Below are positions 1-6,450 of a stretch of DNA of 24,344 nt, in pieces. Below the pieces are notes generated by a model. It made no database searches. It was not told where the DNA came from and saw only the letters and a program-made list of their open reading frames with translations. The position numbers and the translations under genes were made by a program. Every line of letters starts with the position of its first letter. Within the stretch, counting starts at the first letter, position 1. Origin of the DNA: Peptococcaceae bacterium UBA7185 (GTDB taxonomy: Bacteria; Bacillota; Peptococcia; Peptococcales; Peptococcaceae); contig DKVF01000079.1 in NCBI GenBank assembly GCA_002491065.1, forward strand, positions 2,119-26,462, written 5' to 3'.

Positions 1-148
1 TATTGGTGTGCCAGGTGTTTACCAGAATCAGGAACATGCGATGGCGTCAATTTTTGGATTCCCGGATTTTCTTGCACAGCAGAAAAAGAATGAAAGGGGG
101 GAGCAGCCGGGATATTGGTACCGCATTTTAGAATTAAATCAGCTATAA
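1..148 (+). CDS. 3' end of an unidentified gene (partial)
   Basis: An open frame enters from the left edge (first complete codon at base 2) and ends at TAA 146-148, giving about 48 C-terminal residues that finish GYWYRILELNQL. It contains a short FGFPDFLAQQKK stretch but no motif I can assign to a family. The stop lies 3 bases from the stop of the opposite-strand acetyltransferase, so the two genes converge with no visible terminator between them. That it codes is inferred from the uninterrupted frame up to the edge and the tight fit with its neighbour; function unknown. Confidence 0.55.
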   Translation, partial: IGVPGVYQNQEHAMASIFGFPDFLAQQKKNERGEQPGYWYRILELNQL

Positions 149-151
149 TAC

Positions 152-697
152 TTATGGATGGAGTATGCTGTAAACAAGGTGGTCTTCCCAAATGCCACGG
201 ACCAATGCATAACCTCTCGCAATGCCTTCATATTCGAAACCAATTTGTTCTACTAAGCGAATAGAAGGATGGTTGTCCATCATAATATACGCCGATATGC
301 GGTGCAAATTTAACTCATAAAATGCAATTTGGATACATTTTAAAAGGGCTTCCTGTGCATATCCAAGGTGCCAGTAGCGTTGGTCAAACTTGTAACCTAC
401 CTCGCAGCGCTGGTAGACAGTGCGTACAATATTACGAAAACAGACGGTGCCAATTACATGTGTGGGATTTGTCTTAGCATAGGCCCAAAATCGTATAGCA
501 GTTTGTTTGATAAATGCATTAAATTCATAATTTAATGCGCGCCTTTGATATGCAATTGTATAAAAGTTATCAGGCCGTAACGCTTCATAACGTTCAAAAA
601 TCTCACGATTTGAAGCATAAAAGCGTAATACATCGTTTGCACTGCTGCCATCTAAAACTTTCAAAAGCAGACGGTCCGTTTCATAAGAAAATTTCAT
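152..697 (-). CDS. GNAT family N-acetyltransferase (RimJ/RimL type)
   Basis: 181-residue protein with the layout of the RimJ/RimL branch of GNAT enzymes, which move acetyl from acetyl-CoA to an amine (protein N-terminus, antibiotic or small molecule). The start ETDRLLLK matches the usual 'TERLxLR' opening; the middle VIGTVCFRNI is the beta4 strand; RYWHLGYAQEAL (about 106-117) carries the acetyl-CoA pyrophosphate loop in its R/Q-x-x-G-x-A form; HRISAYIMMDNHPSIRLVEQIGFEYEG (about 132-158) is the typical C-terminal N-x-x-S-x-x-x-x-E-x-x-GF motif. The ATG is preceded by GGGAGG seven bases away. The gene is divergent from tadA and converges on the partial gene at the left edge. The substrate cannot be told from sequence. 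Confidence 0.88.
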   Translation of the reverse strand: MKFSYETDRLLLKVLDGSSANDVLRFYASNREIFERYEALRPDNFYTIAYQRRALNYEFNAFIKQTAIRFWAYAKTNPTHVIGTVCFRNIVRTVYQRCEVGYKFDQRYWHLGYAQEALLKCIQIAFYELNLHRISAYIMMDNHPSIRLVEQIGFEYEGIARGYALVRGIWEDHLVYSILHP

Positions 698-768
698 ACA
701 ATACCTCCCGAAGTATAGTATAATATATTAAAATCAATACTGCAAGACCATAGGAAAAGGGGCTAAGT

Positions 769-1260
769 ATGAAAAAACAACTTACTCAATCGGAAAAATA
801 TATGAAAGCGGCGCTGCGTGAAGCAAAAAAGGCGTATAAAATTAATGAAGTACCGATTGGCTGCGTAATTGTACAGCAAGATAAAATTATAGCACGTGGC
901 TATAACCGTAGGAACATTGAGCAGAACGCAACCGCACACGCAGAGATTACTGCAATTAAAAAAGCCGGGAAAAAAACCGGAGACTGGCGTTTGGAGGATT
1001 GTACTATGTATATTACACTGGAACCATGCCAGATGTGCGCAGGTGCAATTGTACAGGCGAGGATGAAGGAAGTTGTCATTGGGGCTATGAATCCAAAAGC
1101 CGGATGTGCCGGATCTATCCTGAATCTATTAAAAATGCAGCAGTTTAACCACCAGGTACAGATTACAACAGGTGTTTTAGGTGATGAATGCGCAGGTATG
1201 CTGACACAATTTTTTTCAGAGCTGCGGGAAAAGAAAAAACAAGGGATAAAATTAGATTGA
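769..1260 (+). CDS. tadA: tRNA-specific adenosine deaminase TadA
   Basis: 163-residue zinc deaminase that converts A34 to inosine in the anticodon of tRNA-Arg(ACG), a cytosolic step in decoding CGN codons. The zinc/catalytic set is visible: HAE (H57, proton-shuttling E59) and PCQMC (C87, C90). The N-terminal MKAALREAKKAYKINEVPIGCV and the ARMKEVVIGAMNPKAGCAGS segment are typical of TadA rather than cytidine or guanine deaminases. The ATG follows AAGGGG with six bases between. Its TGA stop lies inside the -35 hexamer of the SRP RNA promoter. Linkage of tadA to the SRP RNA gene is common in Bacillota. Confidence 0.96.
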   Translation: MKKQLTQSEKYMKAALREAKKAYKINEVPIGCVIVQQDKIIARGYNRRNIEQNATAHAEITAIKKAGKKTGDWRLEDCTMYITLEPCQMCAGAIVQARMKEVVIGAMNPKAGCAGSILNLLKMQQFNHQVQITTGVLGDECAGMLTQFFSELREKKKQGIKLD

Positions 1261-1285
1261 CATTCCAAAGAAAAAAAGATACAAT
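1257..1285 (+). promoter_or_regulatory. Sigma-A type promoter of the SRP RNA gene
   Basis: TTGACA at 1257-1262, a 17-base spacer, and TACAAT at 1280-1285 lie about six bases before the predicted 5' end of the SRP RNA. The -35 box contains the tadA stop codon (1258-1260). A near-consensus promoter fits the high demand for SRP RNA. Confidence 0.8.
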
Positions 1286-1290
1286 ATATC

Positions 1291-1553
1291 TTGGACAGCC
1301 GGGGAATTAGCGGTGCCCTGTACCAGCAATCCGCTATAGCTGGGGTGATATCCTGCCCCGGGTCTTAGATTTTGAAGCAGCCTTTGGAAAGTGGCGTTGA
1401 CGTTTGGGTCTTACGCAATAGGAACTTGTGAACCGTGTCAGGTCAGGAATGGAGCAGCACTAAGCAAGAGCTCTTATGTGCCGTGAGGGTGCCTGGGCCG
1501 AGTTAACTGCCAAATTAACGTTCAGGGTCGGGATTCAAAGCAGGATGTCCGTA
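1291..1553 (+). ncRNA. ffs: Signal recognition particle RNA (long form with Alu domain)
   Basis: The SRP RNA (about 260 nt) is the scaffold that binds Ffh and targets nascent membrane proteins to FtsY/SecYEG. The conserved S-domain core GTCAGGTCAGGAATGGAGCAGCACTAAG-type sequence (about 1437-1465) holds the Ffh-binding symmetric/asymmetric loops. The 5' part, with GCCGGGGAATTAGCGGTGCC and a matching late segment, is the Alu domain of long Bacillota forms. The 5' GGACA (1293-1297) pairs with 3' TGTCC (1546-1550), closing the long rod. Exact ends are estimated from this pairing and the promoter spacing. Confidence 0.95.
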
Positions 1554-1608
1554 AAAATATATCAAATTCCTTTTCTTTCAATATAGAAGCAAGTGACACA
1601 TGTAAAAG

Positions 1609-1636
1609 CGCAGGATACTTTTTACCTGCGTTTTTT
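1609..1636 (+). terminator. Rho-independent terminator of the SRP RNA gene
   Basis: Stem CGCAGG (1609-1614) / CCTGCG (1625-1630) with a 10-base loop, followed by six T. AAAAG in front of the stem extends the pairing. It lies about 55 bases after the predicted mature 3' end of the SRP RNA and before larB. Confidence 0.8.
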
Positions 1637-1686
1637 GTGCGTATAAGGAAACACACAGAATACAAACCAATTAGAGGAATCTTATT

Positions 1687-2448
1687 ATGGAAGCAAGAGA
1701 AATATTAGAAAAAGTAAAAACTGGCCGGATGTCCATTGATGAAGCAGAACGGTTTTTTCGCAGACAGCCATTTGAAGAAATGGGGTTTGCCAAGTTAGAT
1801 ACGCACAGGCAAATACGTTCGGGGTTTGCAGAAGTCATATTCTGCAGCGGCAAAACGGACGCGCATTTATTAGAAATTTTTGGCAGGCTATTTGAGGAAA
1901 ATGGCGAAGTATTCGGTACAAGGGCATCGCAAATGCAATATGAACTGATTCACAGCCATTACCCACAGGCGGAGTACGATGCAATATCACGGATTATTAA
2001 AATAGAAAAGCAAGGAAAACGGTACAAAGGAAAAATTGCCGTATGTACAGCCGGGACGGCTGATATACCTGTGGCAGAAGAAGCCGCACAGACAGCAGAG
2101 TATTTTGGAGCAGCTGTAGAACGCATTTATGATATCGGTGTCAGCGGCCTTCACCGGATGCTGTCCAGACTGGAGATTATCCAGGGAGCAAACTGCATCG
2201 TAGCAGTCGCAGGAATGGAGGGCGCTTTGGCAAGTGTACTTGGCGGACTTGTAGACAAACCCGTGATTGCTGTACCGACTTCTGTTGGCTATGGGGCTAA
2301 TATGCATGGGCTGAGTGCATTACTGACAATGATTAATTCCTGTGCAAATGGCATTGCAGTTGTAAATATTGACAATGGATATGGAGCGGGATATTTGTCT
2401 GCACAGATCAATCGATTGGCAATACATGAAGAAAATGATGATGAATAA
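1687..2448 (+). CDS. larB: Nickel pincer cofactor biosynthesis protein LarB
   Basis: 253-residue LarB. It carboxylates the pyridinium ring of nicotinic acid adenine dinucleotide and cleaves its phosphoanhydride, the first step of the nickel-pincer nucleotide made for lactate racemase (LarA) and relatives. The N-terminal third is helical; residues about 115-245 form the PurE-like domain, with GTADIPVAEEAA, GMEGALASVLGGLVDKPVIAVPTSVGYG and NIDNGYGAGY. C219 in NSCANG probably corresponds to the cysteine that traps the pyridine ring in the Lactobacillus enzyme (inferred from position). AGAGGA sits eight bases before ATG. larA, larC and larE are not in this window, so the partners must lie elsewhere. 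It sits alone between two terminators. Confidence 0.95.
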   Translation: MEAREILEKVKTGRMSIDEAERFFRRQPFEEMGFAKLDTHRQIRSGFAEVIFCSGKTDAHLLEIFGRLFEENGEVFGTRASQMQYELIHSHYPQAEYDAISRIIKIEKQGKRYKGKIAVCTAGTADIPVAEEAAQTAEYFGAAVERIYDIGVSGLHRMLSRLEIIQGANCIVAVAGMEGALASVLGGLVDKPVIAVPTSVGYGANMHGLSALLTMINSCANGIAVVNIDNGYGAGYLSAQINRLAIHEENDDE

Positions 2449-2473
2449 ACAACCGAAATATTGTATATTTTAT

Positions 2474-2524
2474 GCCCTGCCACACCGGCCAGAAATATTG
2501 GCTAAGTGACAGGGCTGTTTTCTT
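2474..2524 (+). terminator. Terminator after larB
   Basis: Long hairpin GCCCTG...CAGGGC (arms 2474-2479 and 2510-2515). It continues after one mismatch as CAC/GTG and encloses an inner GCCA/TGGC stem, then TGTTTTC. It lies 25 bases after the larB stop. A second inverted repeat, CTTGCATTTCTG (2522-2533) / CAGAATGCAAG (2543-2553), follows directly and may help stop transcription coming from the tRNA side; it lacks a clear T run on either strand. Confidence 0.65.
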
Positions 2525-2584
2525 GCATTTCTGCATTAGTTACAGAATGCAAGAGTGGAGAAGAAAAGAATTACAGAAACTAAG

Positions 2585-2676
2585 CGGAGACGGAGGGATT
2601 CGAACCCTCGTATCGGCGCAATTACCGATAAACTGATTTCGAGTCAGCCCCGTTACGGCCACTTCGGTACGTCTCC
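2585..2676 (-). tRNA. tRNA-Ser (anticodon CGA)
   Basis: 92-nt class II tRNA. Acceptor stem GGAGACG (2676-2670) pairs with CGTCTCC (2592-2586), with discriminator G at 2585. The anticodon stem CTGA/TCAG encloses loop CTCGAAA, giving anticodon CGA (reads UCG, serine). The long variable arm ATCGG...CCGAT and the T arm with GGTTCGAATCC are as expected for tRNA-Ser. The CCA end is not encoded (CTTA follows), so it must be added after transcription. Confidence 0.97.
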
Positions 2677-2688
2677 ATGTCCATAGAT

Positions 2689-2717
2689 TTTATATCATAT
2701 TTTGGTAATAGTTTCAA
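2689..2717 (-). promoter_or_regulatory. Promoter of tRNA-Ser
   Basis: On the minus strand, TTGAAA (2717-2712), a 17-base spacer and TATAAA (2694-2689) end 12 bases before the mature 5' end of the tRNA. Position and spacing are those of a sigma-A promoter, so the tRNA can be transcribed independently of rpsI, from which it is also cut off by a terminator. Confidence 0.7.
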
Positions 2718-2738
2718 GGGTGAATCATTACAGTGAAG

Positions 2739-2945
2739 TAACAGTTCAGCCATAAGCTCGAATCCGCTTCGCATCTTCTCGCTTATTTGGCTCACTAGTA
2801 GAATAACAGTTCAGCCATAAGTTCGAATCCGCTTCGCTTCTTCTCGCTCATCTCAGCCATCCTATGCCTCACGTATTATCTACGGAACTCCTAAATGAAG
2901 CTCGACTTCACTTTGTTTCGTCTCGCCCATTTCAGATTCCTATGG
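2739..2945. repeat. Degenerate tandem repeat cluster, three units
   Basis: The 350 bases between tRNA-Ser and rpsI hold no recognised gene. Two 48-base copies (2739-2786 and 2804-2851) match at 45 of 48 positions with a period of 65 bases. A third, diverged copy (about 2895-2945) shares TCTCGCCCAT and CATAGGA-type blocks, offset about 79 bases. Read on the minus strand each unit resembles ATG-(A/G)GC-GAG-A(A/C)G followed by a short open frame: 18 codons in the middle unit (ATG at 2849-2851), 16 in the upstream unit (ATG at 2928-2930); the third unit has ATA in place of ATG. It may be a dispersed intergenic repeat or a decayed short gene; I do not recognise it. Confidence 0.7.
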
Positions 2946-2959
2946 AATTGTGGACACGC

Positions 2960-3001
2960 AAAAAGAGCCAGTCCCGAGTAAACTCGAATCTGGCTCTTTT
3001 T
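2960..3001 (-). terminator. Strong terminator after rpsI
   Basis: Perfect inverted repeat AAAAAGAGCCAG (2960-2971) / CTGGCTCTTTTT (2990-3001), with an inner CGAGT/ACTCG stem, 25 bases past the rpsI stop. The A and T tails make it able to work in both directions. It closes the rplM-rpsI unit. Confidence 0.9.
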
Positions 3002-3026
3002 CCATATCCACATTCCGCAGATAATA

Positions 3027-3428
3027 CTATCTTTTGCTGAACTGTGGTGCACGACGAGCTGCTTTGAGACCGTATTTCTTTCTTTCTTTCATTCTTGGGT
3101 CTCTGGTTAAGAAACCTGCTTTTTTCAGAACAGGACGATATTCGATATCAGCTTTCAACAATGCTCTTGCGATACCGAGACGTACTGCGCCAGCCTGACC
3201 AGTTGTCCCGCCACCATGAGCGTTTACCAATACGTCAAAACGACCTTCTGTTTCAGTCAAAACCATTGGCTGTCTGATGATCATTTCCAATGTTTTTTTG
3301 CCGAAATAATCTTTAGAATCTTTACCGTTAATTACGATCTGACCATTACCTGGCACCAGTCTTACTCTGGCAACAGAGGATTTACGACGGCCTGTACCGT
3401 AGAACTGCACTTTTTCATTGTTTGCCAT
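3027..3428 (-). CDS. rpsI: 30S ribosomal protein S9
   Basis: 133-residue S9, a 30S head protein whose C-terminal tail reaches the P-site tRNA anticodon stem-loop. YGTGRRKSSVARV at the N-terminus, NAHGGGTTGQAGAVRLGIARAL in the middle and the C-terminal APQFSKR (invariant KR end) are diagnostic. Full length for Bacillota. It follows rplM by 13 bases and carries its own AGGAGGAAA ribosome site; the pair forms the usual L13-S9 unit, ending at the terminator 25 bases downstream. Confidence 0.98.
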   Translation of the reverse strand: MANNEKVQFYGTGRRKSSVARVRLVPGNGQIVINGKDSKDYFGKKTLEMIIRQPMVLTETEGRFDVLVNAHGGGTTGQAGAVRLGIARALLKADIEYRPVLKKAGFLTRDPRMKERKKYGLKAARRAPQFSKR

Positions 3429-3441
3429 TGTTCATTTCCTC

Positions 3442-3879
3442 CTAACCGATAATTTCCAGTACTTCTGGTTTCTGAGCCTGATGTTTGTGGTCAGCACCAG
3501 CATATACAAATAATTTGGTGAACATTCTTCTGCCCAGACGGTTATGTGGCAGCATCCCTTTGATTGCTGTTTCCATAGCCAGAACTGGTCTCTGAGCCAT
3601 TAAATCTTTATATTTAATAGAACGCAGACCGCCTGGATAGCGGCTGTGACGACGGAACAATTTCTGATCCATCTTTTTACCTGTTAACACAGCGTCTTTT
3701 GCATTGATTACGATTACATAATCGCCGCAATCTACGTTTGGTGTAAACGTTGGTTTATTTTTCCCTCTTAAAACTGCTGCAACCTGAGAAGCTACACGAC
3801 CCAGTGGTTTGCCGGCTGCATCTACTACATACCATTTTCTATCAACCTCATTTGGTTTTGCCATATAGGTGGTACGCAT
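3442..3879 (-). CDS. rplM: 50S ribosomal protein L13
   Basis: 145-residue L13, an early assembly protein of the 50S subunit. The core WYVVDAAGKPLGRVASQVA, GDYVIVINA and MLPHNRLGRRMFTKLFVYAG blocks are diagnostic, and the length is standard. ATG follows AAGGAGGG with six bases between. Transcription probably starts from the promoter that overlaps the end of truA, giving a leader of about 115 nt with two hairpins that could serve autoregulation. Confidence 0.98.
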   Translation of the reverse strand: MRTTYMAKPNEVDRKWYVVDAAGKPLGRVASQVAAVLRGKNKPTFTPNVDCGDYVIVINAKDAVLTGKKMDQKLFRRHSRYPGGLRSIKYKDLMAQRPVLAMETAIKGMLPHNRLGRRMFTKLFVYAGADHKHQAQKPEVLEIIG

Positions 3880-3997
3880 TATATTCCCTCCTTAGAACAT
3901 TGACAAGAAATAGATAATAAATGAGTTTATATAGTTAAGATCCGGGGCTCTGGATCATAGAACTAACATTGCTCAAGAGGTGTCCGAAAACACACTC
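3880..3997 (-). promoter_or_regulatory. Structured 5' leader of rplM-rpsI (candidate L13 leader)
   Basis: On the RNA strand the first hairpin GAG(U)GUGU...ACACCUC (3997-3977, one bulged base) has loop UUCGG-like bases. The second pairs UAGUU (3965-3961) with AACUA (3936-3932) around an internal loop and GAUCC (3956-3952) with GGAUC (3943-3939). No open frame is present. L13 leaders of this kind are described in Bacillota (Rfam L13_leader); whether this one belongs to that family is inferred from position and structure. Confidence 0.55.
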
Positions 3998-4001
3998 ATA
4001 T

Positions 4002-4030
4002 ATTTTAACTCATGGAAAACGAATTGTCAA
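4002..4030 (-). promoter_or_regulatory. Sigma-A type promoter of rplM-rpsI
   Basis: TTGACA (4030-4025), a 17-base spacer and TAAAAT (4007-4002). The -35 box contains the truA stop codon TGA (4029-4027). It gives the L13-S9 unit a start independent of the large operon. Confidence 0.8.
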
Positions 4031-4773
4031 CGATAAAATACATTTTTTAAGTATAATCCGCTGGCTGGCGCGGTACGTCCTGCCAAATGGCGATTTTGTG
4101 TGGCCAACACCTGCGGAATCACATCTACTTTTTTGCGGTGCAATCCGATGTCAAGCACCGTGCCCACCATGATACGCACCATATTATAAAGAAATCCATT
4201 TCCGTATACATCAAAGGTAAGCCAATCCCCATTACGACGCATATTCATGTCATAGACTGTGCGCACAAAAGATTTCACCGTGCTGCCCGCTGCTGAAAAT
4301 CCCTGATAATTGTGCGTTCCTTCTAAAAGCTTGCACGCCTCCTGCATGAGTTCATCGTCTAAGCTACCAGGGTAATGATAAAAGTATTGATTCCCAAATA
4401 CCGTTTTTTCATCGCTGTTCCATACGCGATATTGATAATGCTTGCCCAAAGCGCTTTTTCGCGCATGAAAGGTGGAAGCCACTTCTTCTACAGAACGAAT
4501 ATAAACGTCTACCGGCAAATGTTGGTTAATTGCGCGGGCCAGCTTTTCTACAGGAATCAACGATTCGGTATAAAAATTAACTACCTGTCCCAATGCATGC
4601 ACGCCCCGGTCAGTCCGCCCTGCACTGTATACTCTTGTTTTCTCTTTCAACAAACCTCCGATGGCTTCTTCTAATGCTTCCTGTACAGTAGGCAACTGCT
4701 CTGGATTCAGCTGTGCCTGAAATCCAAAATAACGGCTACCATCGTATTGTATTACTGCTTTGATATTTCGCAT
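4027..4773 (-). CDS. truA: tRNA pseudouridine(38-40) synthase TruA
   Basis: 248-residue TruA, which converts uridines 38-40 of the tRNA anticodon arm to pseudouridine. The catalytic aspartate is D55 in the SAGRTDRGVHA motif. YDGSRYFGFQ near the N-terminus, FHARKSALGKHYQYRV and the C-terminal GNGFLYNMVRIMVGT are diagnostic. I start at ATG 4773 rather than a codon 14 residues upstream, because GGAGG lies four bases before it and this start matches the family N-terminus (MRNIKAVIQYDG). It follows ecfT by 10 bases, as is usual in Bacillota. Confidence 0.97.
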   Translation of the reverse strand: MRNIKAVIQYDGSRYFGFQAQLNPEQLPTVQEALEEAIGGLLKEKTRVYSAGRTDRGVHALGQVVNFYTESLIPVEKLARAINQHLPVDVYIRSVEEVASTFHARKSALGKHYQYRVWNSDEKTVFGNQYFYHYPGSLDDELMQEACKLLEGTHNYQGFSAAGSTVKSFVRTVYDMNMRRNGDWLTFDVYGNGFLYNMVRIMVGTVLDIGLHRKKVDVIPQVLATQNRHLAGRTAPASGLYLKNVFYR

Positions 4774-4783
4774 ACTTCCTCCG

Positions 4784-5581
4784 TTATATGAATCTTGTGA
4801 AAAAGGCACCGGCAATCATACACAGACACAACACTCCAGTCACAACATCTCTTACTCCATATTTCAGCGCTTTCAAACGTGTACGATTCTCTCCTCCATG
4901 ATAGCAGCGCGCTTCCATAGCCATTGCCAGCTCATCTGCCCGTTTAAAAGCGTTCAAAAACAGTGGCACCAAAAGAGGAATCATAGCCTTGGCACGTTCA
5001 ACTAAATTGCCGCTTTCAAAATCCGCTCCCCTGGCAGCTTGCGCCTGCATAATTTTTTCTGTTTCTTCTACCAGAGTTGGAATGAATCGCAAAGCAATGG
5101 TCATCATCATTGCAAGCTCATGGGCAGGCATACCGAAACGCTGAAACGGCTTCAGCAAATTTTCGATTCCATCTGTCAGAGAAATGGGGGTTGTCGTCAG
5201 CGTCAAAATTGAGGTCAGACTTACCAATAGCAGCAAACGTGTGCCCATGAAAATAGCTTGCCGAATTCCTTCTTTTGTAATCGTTAAAAAACCCCATTGC
5301 CAAAGTGCTTCCCCTGGCGTCATGAACATTTGCAACGCCACTGTGAGCAACACAATAAAAGCAATGGCTTTGATGCCGCGGAAAAAAAATCTCAGTGGAA
5401 TTTTTGAGATAAGAATGACAACAATGGATAAGATCAGCATTGCTCCCAATCCCCAAAAGTTATTCACTACAAACAGTGCTATCATATATAATAACACTGC
5501 CAAAATTTTAGTGCGGGGATCCAGCTTATGCAAAAGAGAGTTGCCCGGCAAATATTGCCCGATCGTGATGTCTTTCAGCAT
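4784..5581 (-). CDS. ecfT: ECF transporter transmembrane protein EcfT
   Basis: 265-residue membrane scaffold of an energy-coupling factor transporter. It joins the two ATPases to exchangeable substrate-binding S components for vitamins or metals. Hydrophobic segments cover about 26-60, 68-90, 110-135 and 240-265. The two coupling-helix signatures that dock on the ATPases are present: AARGADF (A-R-G at 183-185) and EARCY (A-R at 224-225). The start overlaps the ecfA2 stop by 7 bases, with GAGGAG ahead of ATG. No S component is encoded nearby, as expected for a group II module that serves unlinked S proteins. Confidence 0.96.
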   Translation of the reverse strand: MLKDITIGQYLPGNSLLHKLDPRTKILAVLLYMIALFVVNNFWGLGAMLILSIVVILISKIPLRFFFRGIKAIAFIVLLTVALQMFMTPGEALWQWGFLTITKEGIRQAIFMGTRLLLLVSLTSILTLTTTPISLTDGIENLLKPFQRFGMPAHELAMMMTIALRFIPTLVEETEKIMQAQAARGADFESGNLVERAKAMIPLLVPLFLNAFKRADELAMAMEARCYHGGENRTRLKALKYGVRDVVTGVLCLCMIAGAFFTRFI

Positions 5582-6450
5582 TTTGCCATCTCCTCTCTCT
5601 CTGATAAGGCACGCAATATTTCATCTTTTATTTCATGAAGCTCTATCAAATCAGTCCGCACATTTAAGCCTTTCGCTTTCAACTCCAATAAAAGTTTTGT
5701 TAATGTCGGCACTCCTACACCGATCGCTTCAAGTTCTGCATGATTTGAAAATACTTCCCGCGGTGTACCTTGCAGGCGAATCTGCCCATGGTCCAATACA
5801 ACCATCCGCTGTGCATAACGCGCAACATCATCCATACTGTGAGAAACCATCACGATAGTCATCCCTTTTCGATGCAACGTTGCGATTTCTTCCAGAAATT
5901 CTTCACGCCCTTTCGGGTCTAAACCGGCAGTTGGCTCATCCAACACCAAATATTTCGGCTGCATAGCCAATACGCCAGCAATAGCCACCTTACGTTTCTG
6001 ACCACCACTCAAATCAAAAGGAGATTGCTTCCGCAGGCTCGCGTAATCCAGTTTTAACAATGCCATAGCATCTTGTACCCGCTGCCGTATTTCCGTATCG
6101 TTTAAACCCAAATTACGCGGTCCAAAGGCAATATCCTGTTCTACCGTTTCCTCAAATAATTGGTATTCAGGATACTGAAACACAATACCCACCTTCATGC
6201 GCAGTTCTTTCAATTTTCCTTTTGCTTCCTTCTGATTGATATTCAATCCGTCTACCAGTACATCCCCTCTGCTGGGCTTCAATAATCCGTTTAAATGCTG
6301 AATAAGGGTGGATTTACCAGAACCGGTATGTCCCACGATTCCGAGAAATTCACCCTCATTTACTGTTAAACAAATATCCTGAAGTGCATGACTTTCTGTT
6401 GGGGAACCTTCCTGATAAGTATAAAATACATGTTTTACTTCTAAGGACAT
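5575..6450 (-). CDS. ecfA2: ECF transporter ATPase EcfA2
   Basis: 291-residue ABC ATPase, one half of the EcfA1-EcfA2 heterodimer. Walker A GHTGSGKST (40-48), Q-loop VFQYPEYQLFEETV (about 90-103), signature LSGGQ (147-151) and Walker B YLVLDEP with catalytic E172 are all intact, followed by TAGLDP, the form typical of EcfA2. A histidine switch is visible in MVSHSMDD. It overlaps ecfA1 by 10 bases and ecfT by 7, so the three are translationally coupled. A GAAGGA site lies just before ATG. Confidence 0.96.
   Translation of the reverse strand: MSLEVKHVFYTYQEGSPTESHALQDICLTVNEGEFLGIVGHTGSGKSTLIQHLNGLLKPSRGDVLVDGLNINQKEAKGKLKELRMKVGIVFQYPEYQLFEETVEQDIAFGPRNLGLNDTEIRQRVQDAMALLKLDYASLRKQSPFDLSGGQKRKVAIAGVLAMQPKYLVLDEPTAGLDPKGREEFLEEIATLHRKGMTIVMVSHSMDDVARYAQRMVVLDHGQIRLQGTPREVFSNHAELEAIGVGVPTLTKLLLELKAKGLNVRTDLIELHEIKDEILRALSEREEMAKC

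Noticed and set aside
698..768. Possible divergent promoters between the acetyltransferase and tadA
   Set aside because: TATAAT-like sequences are present on both strands, but no -35 box at a good distance could be fixed, so I do not list them.
2820..2831. GTTCGAATCC in the repeat, resembling a tRNA T arm
   Set aside because: No acceptor, D or anticodon arms can be folded around it; the core TTCGAA is a palindrome and common by chance.
2739..2851. Repeats considered as a CRISPR array
   Set aside because: Only two good copies of 48 bases with a 17-base interval, a diverged third, and no cas genes.
5184..5858. Long plus-strand open frame of 224 codons opposite ecfT and ecfA2
   Set aside because: It lies antisense to two intact, family-typical genes, has no ribosome site, and its composition looks like a complementary-strand shadow.
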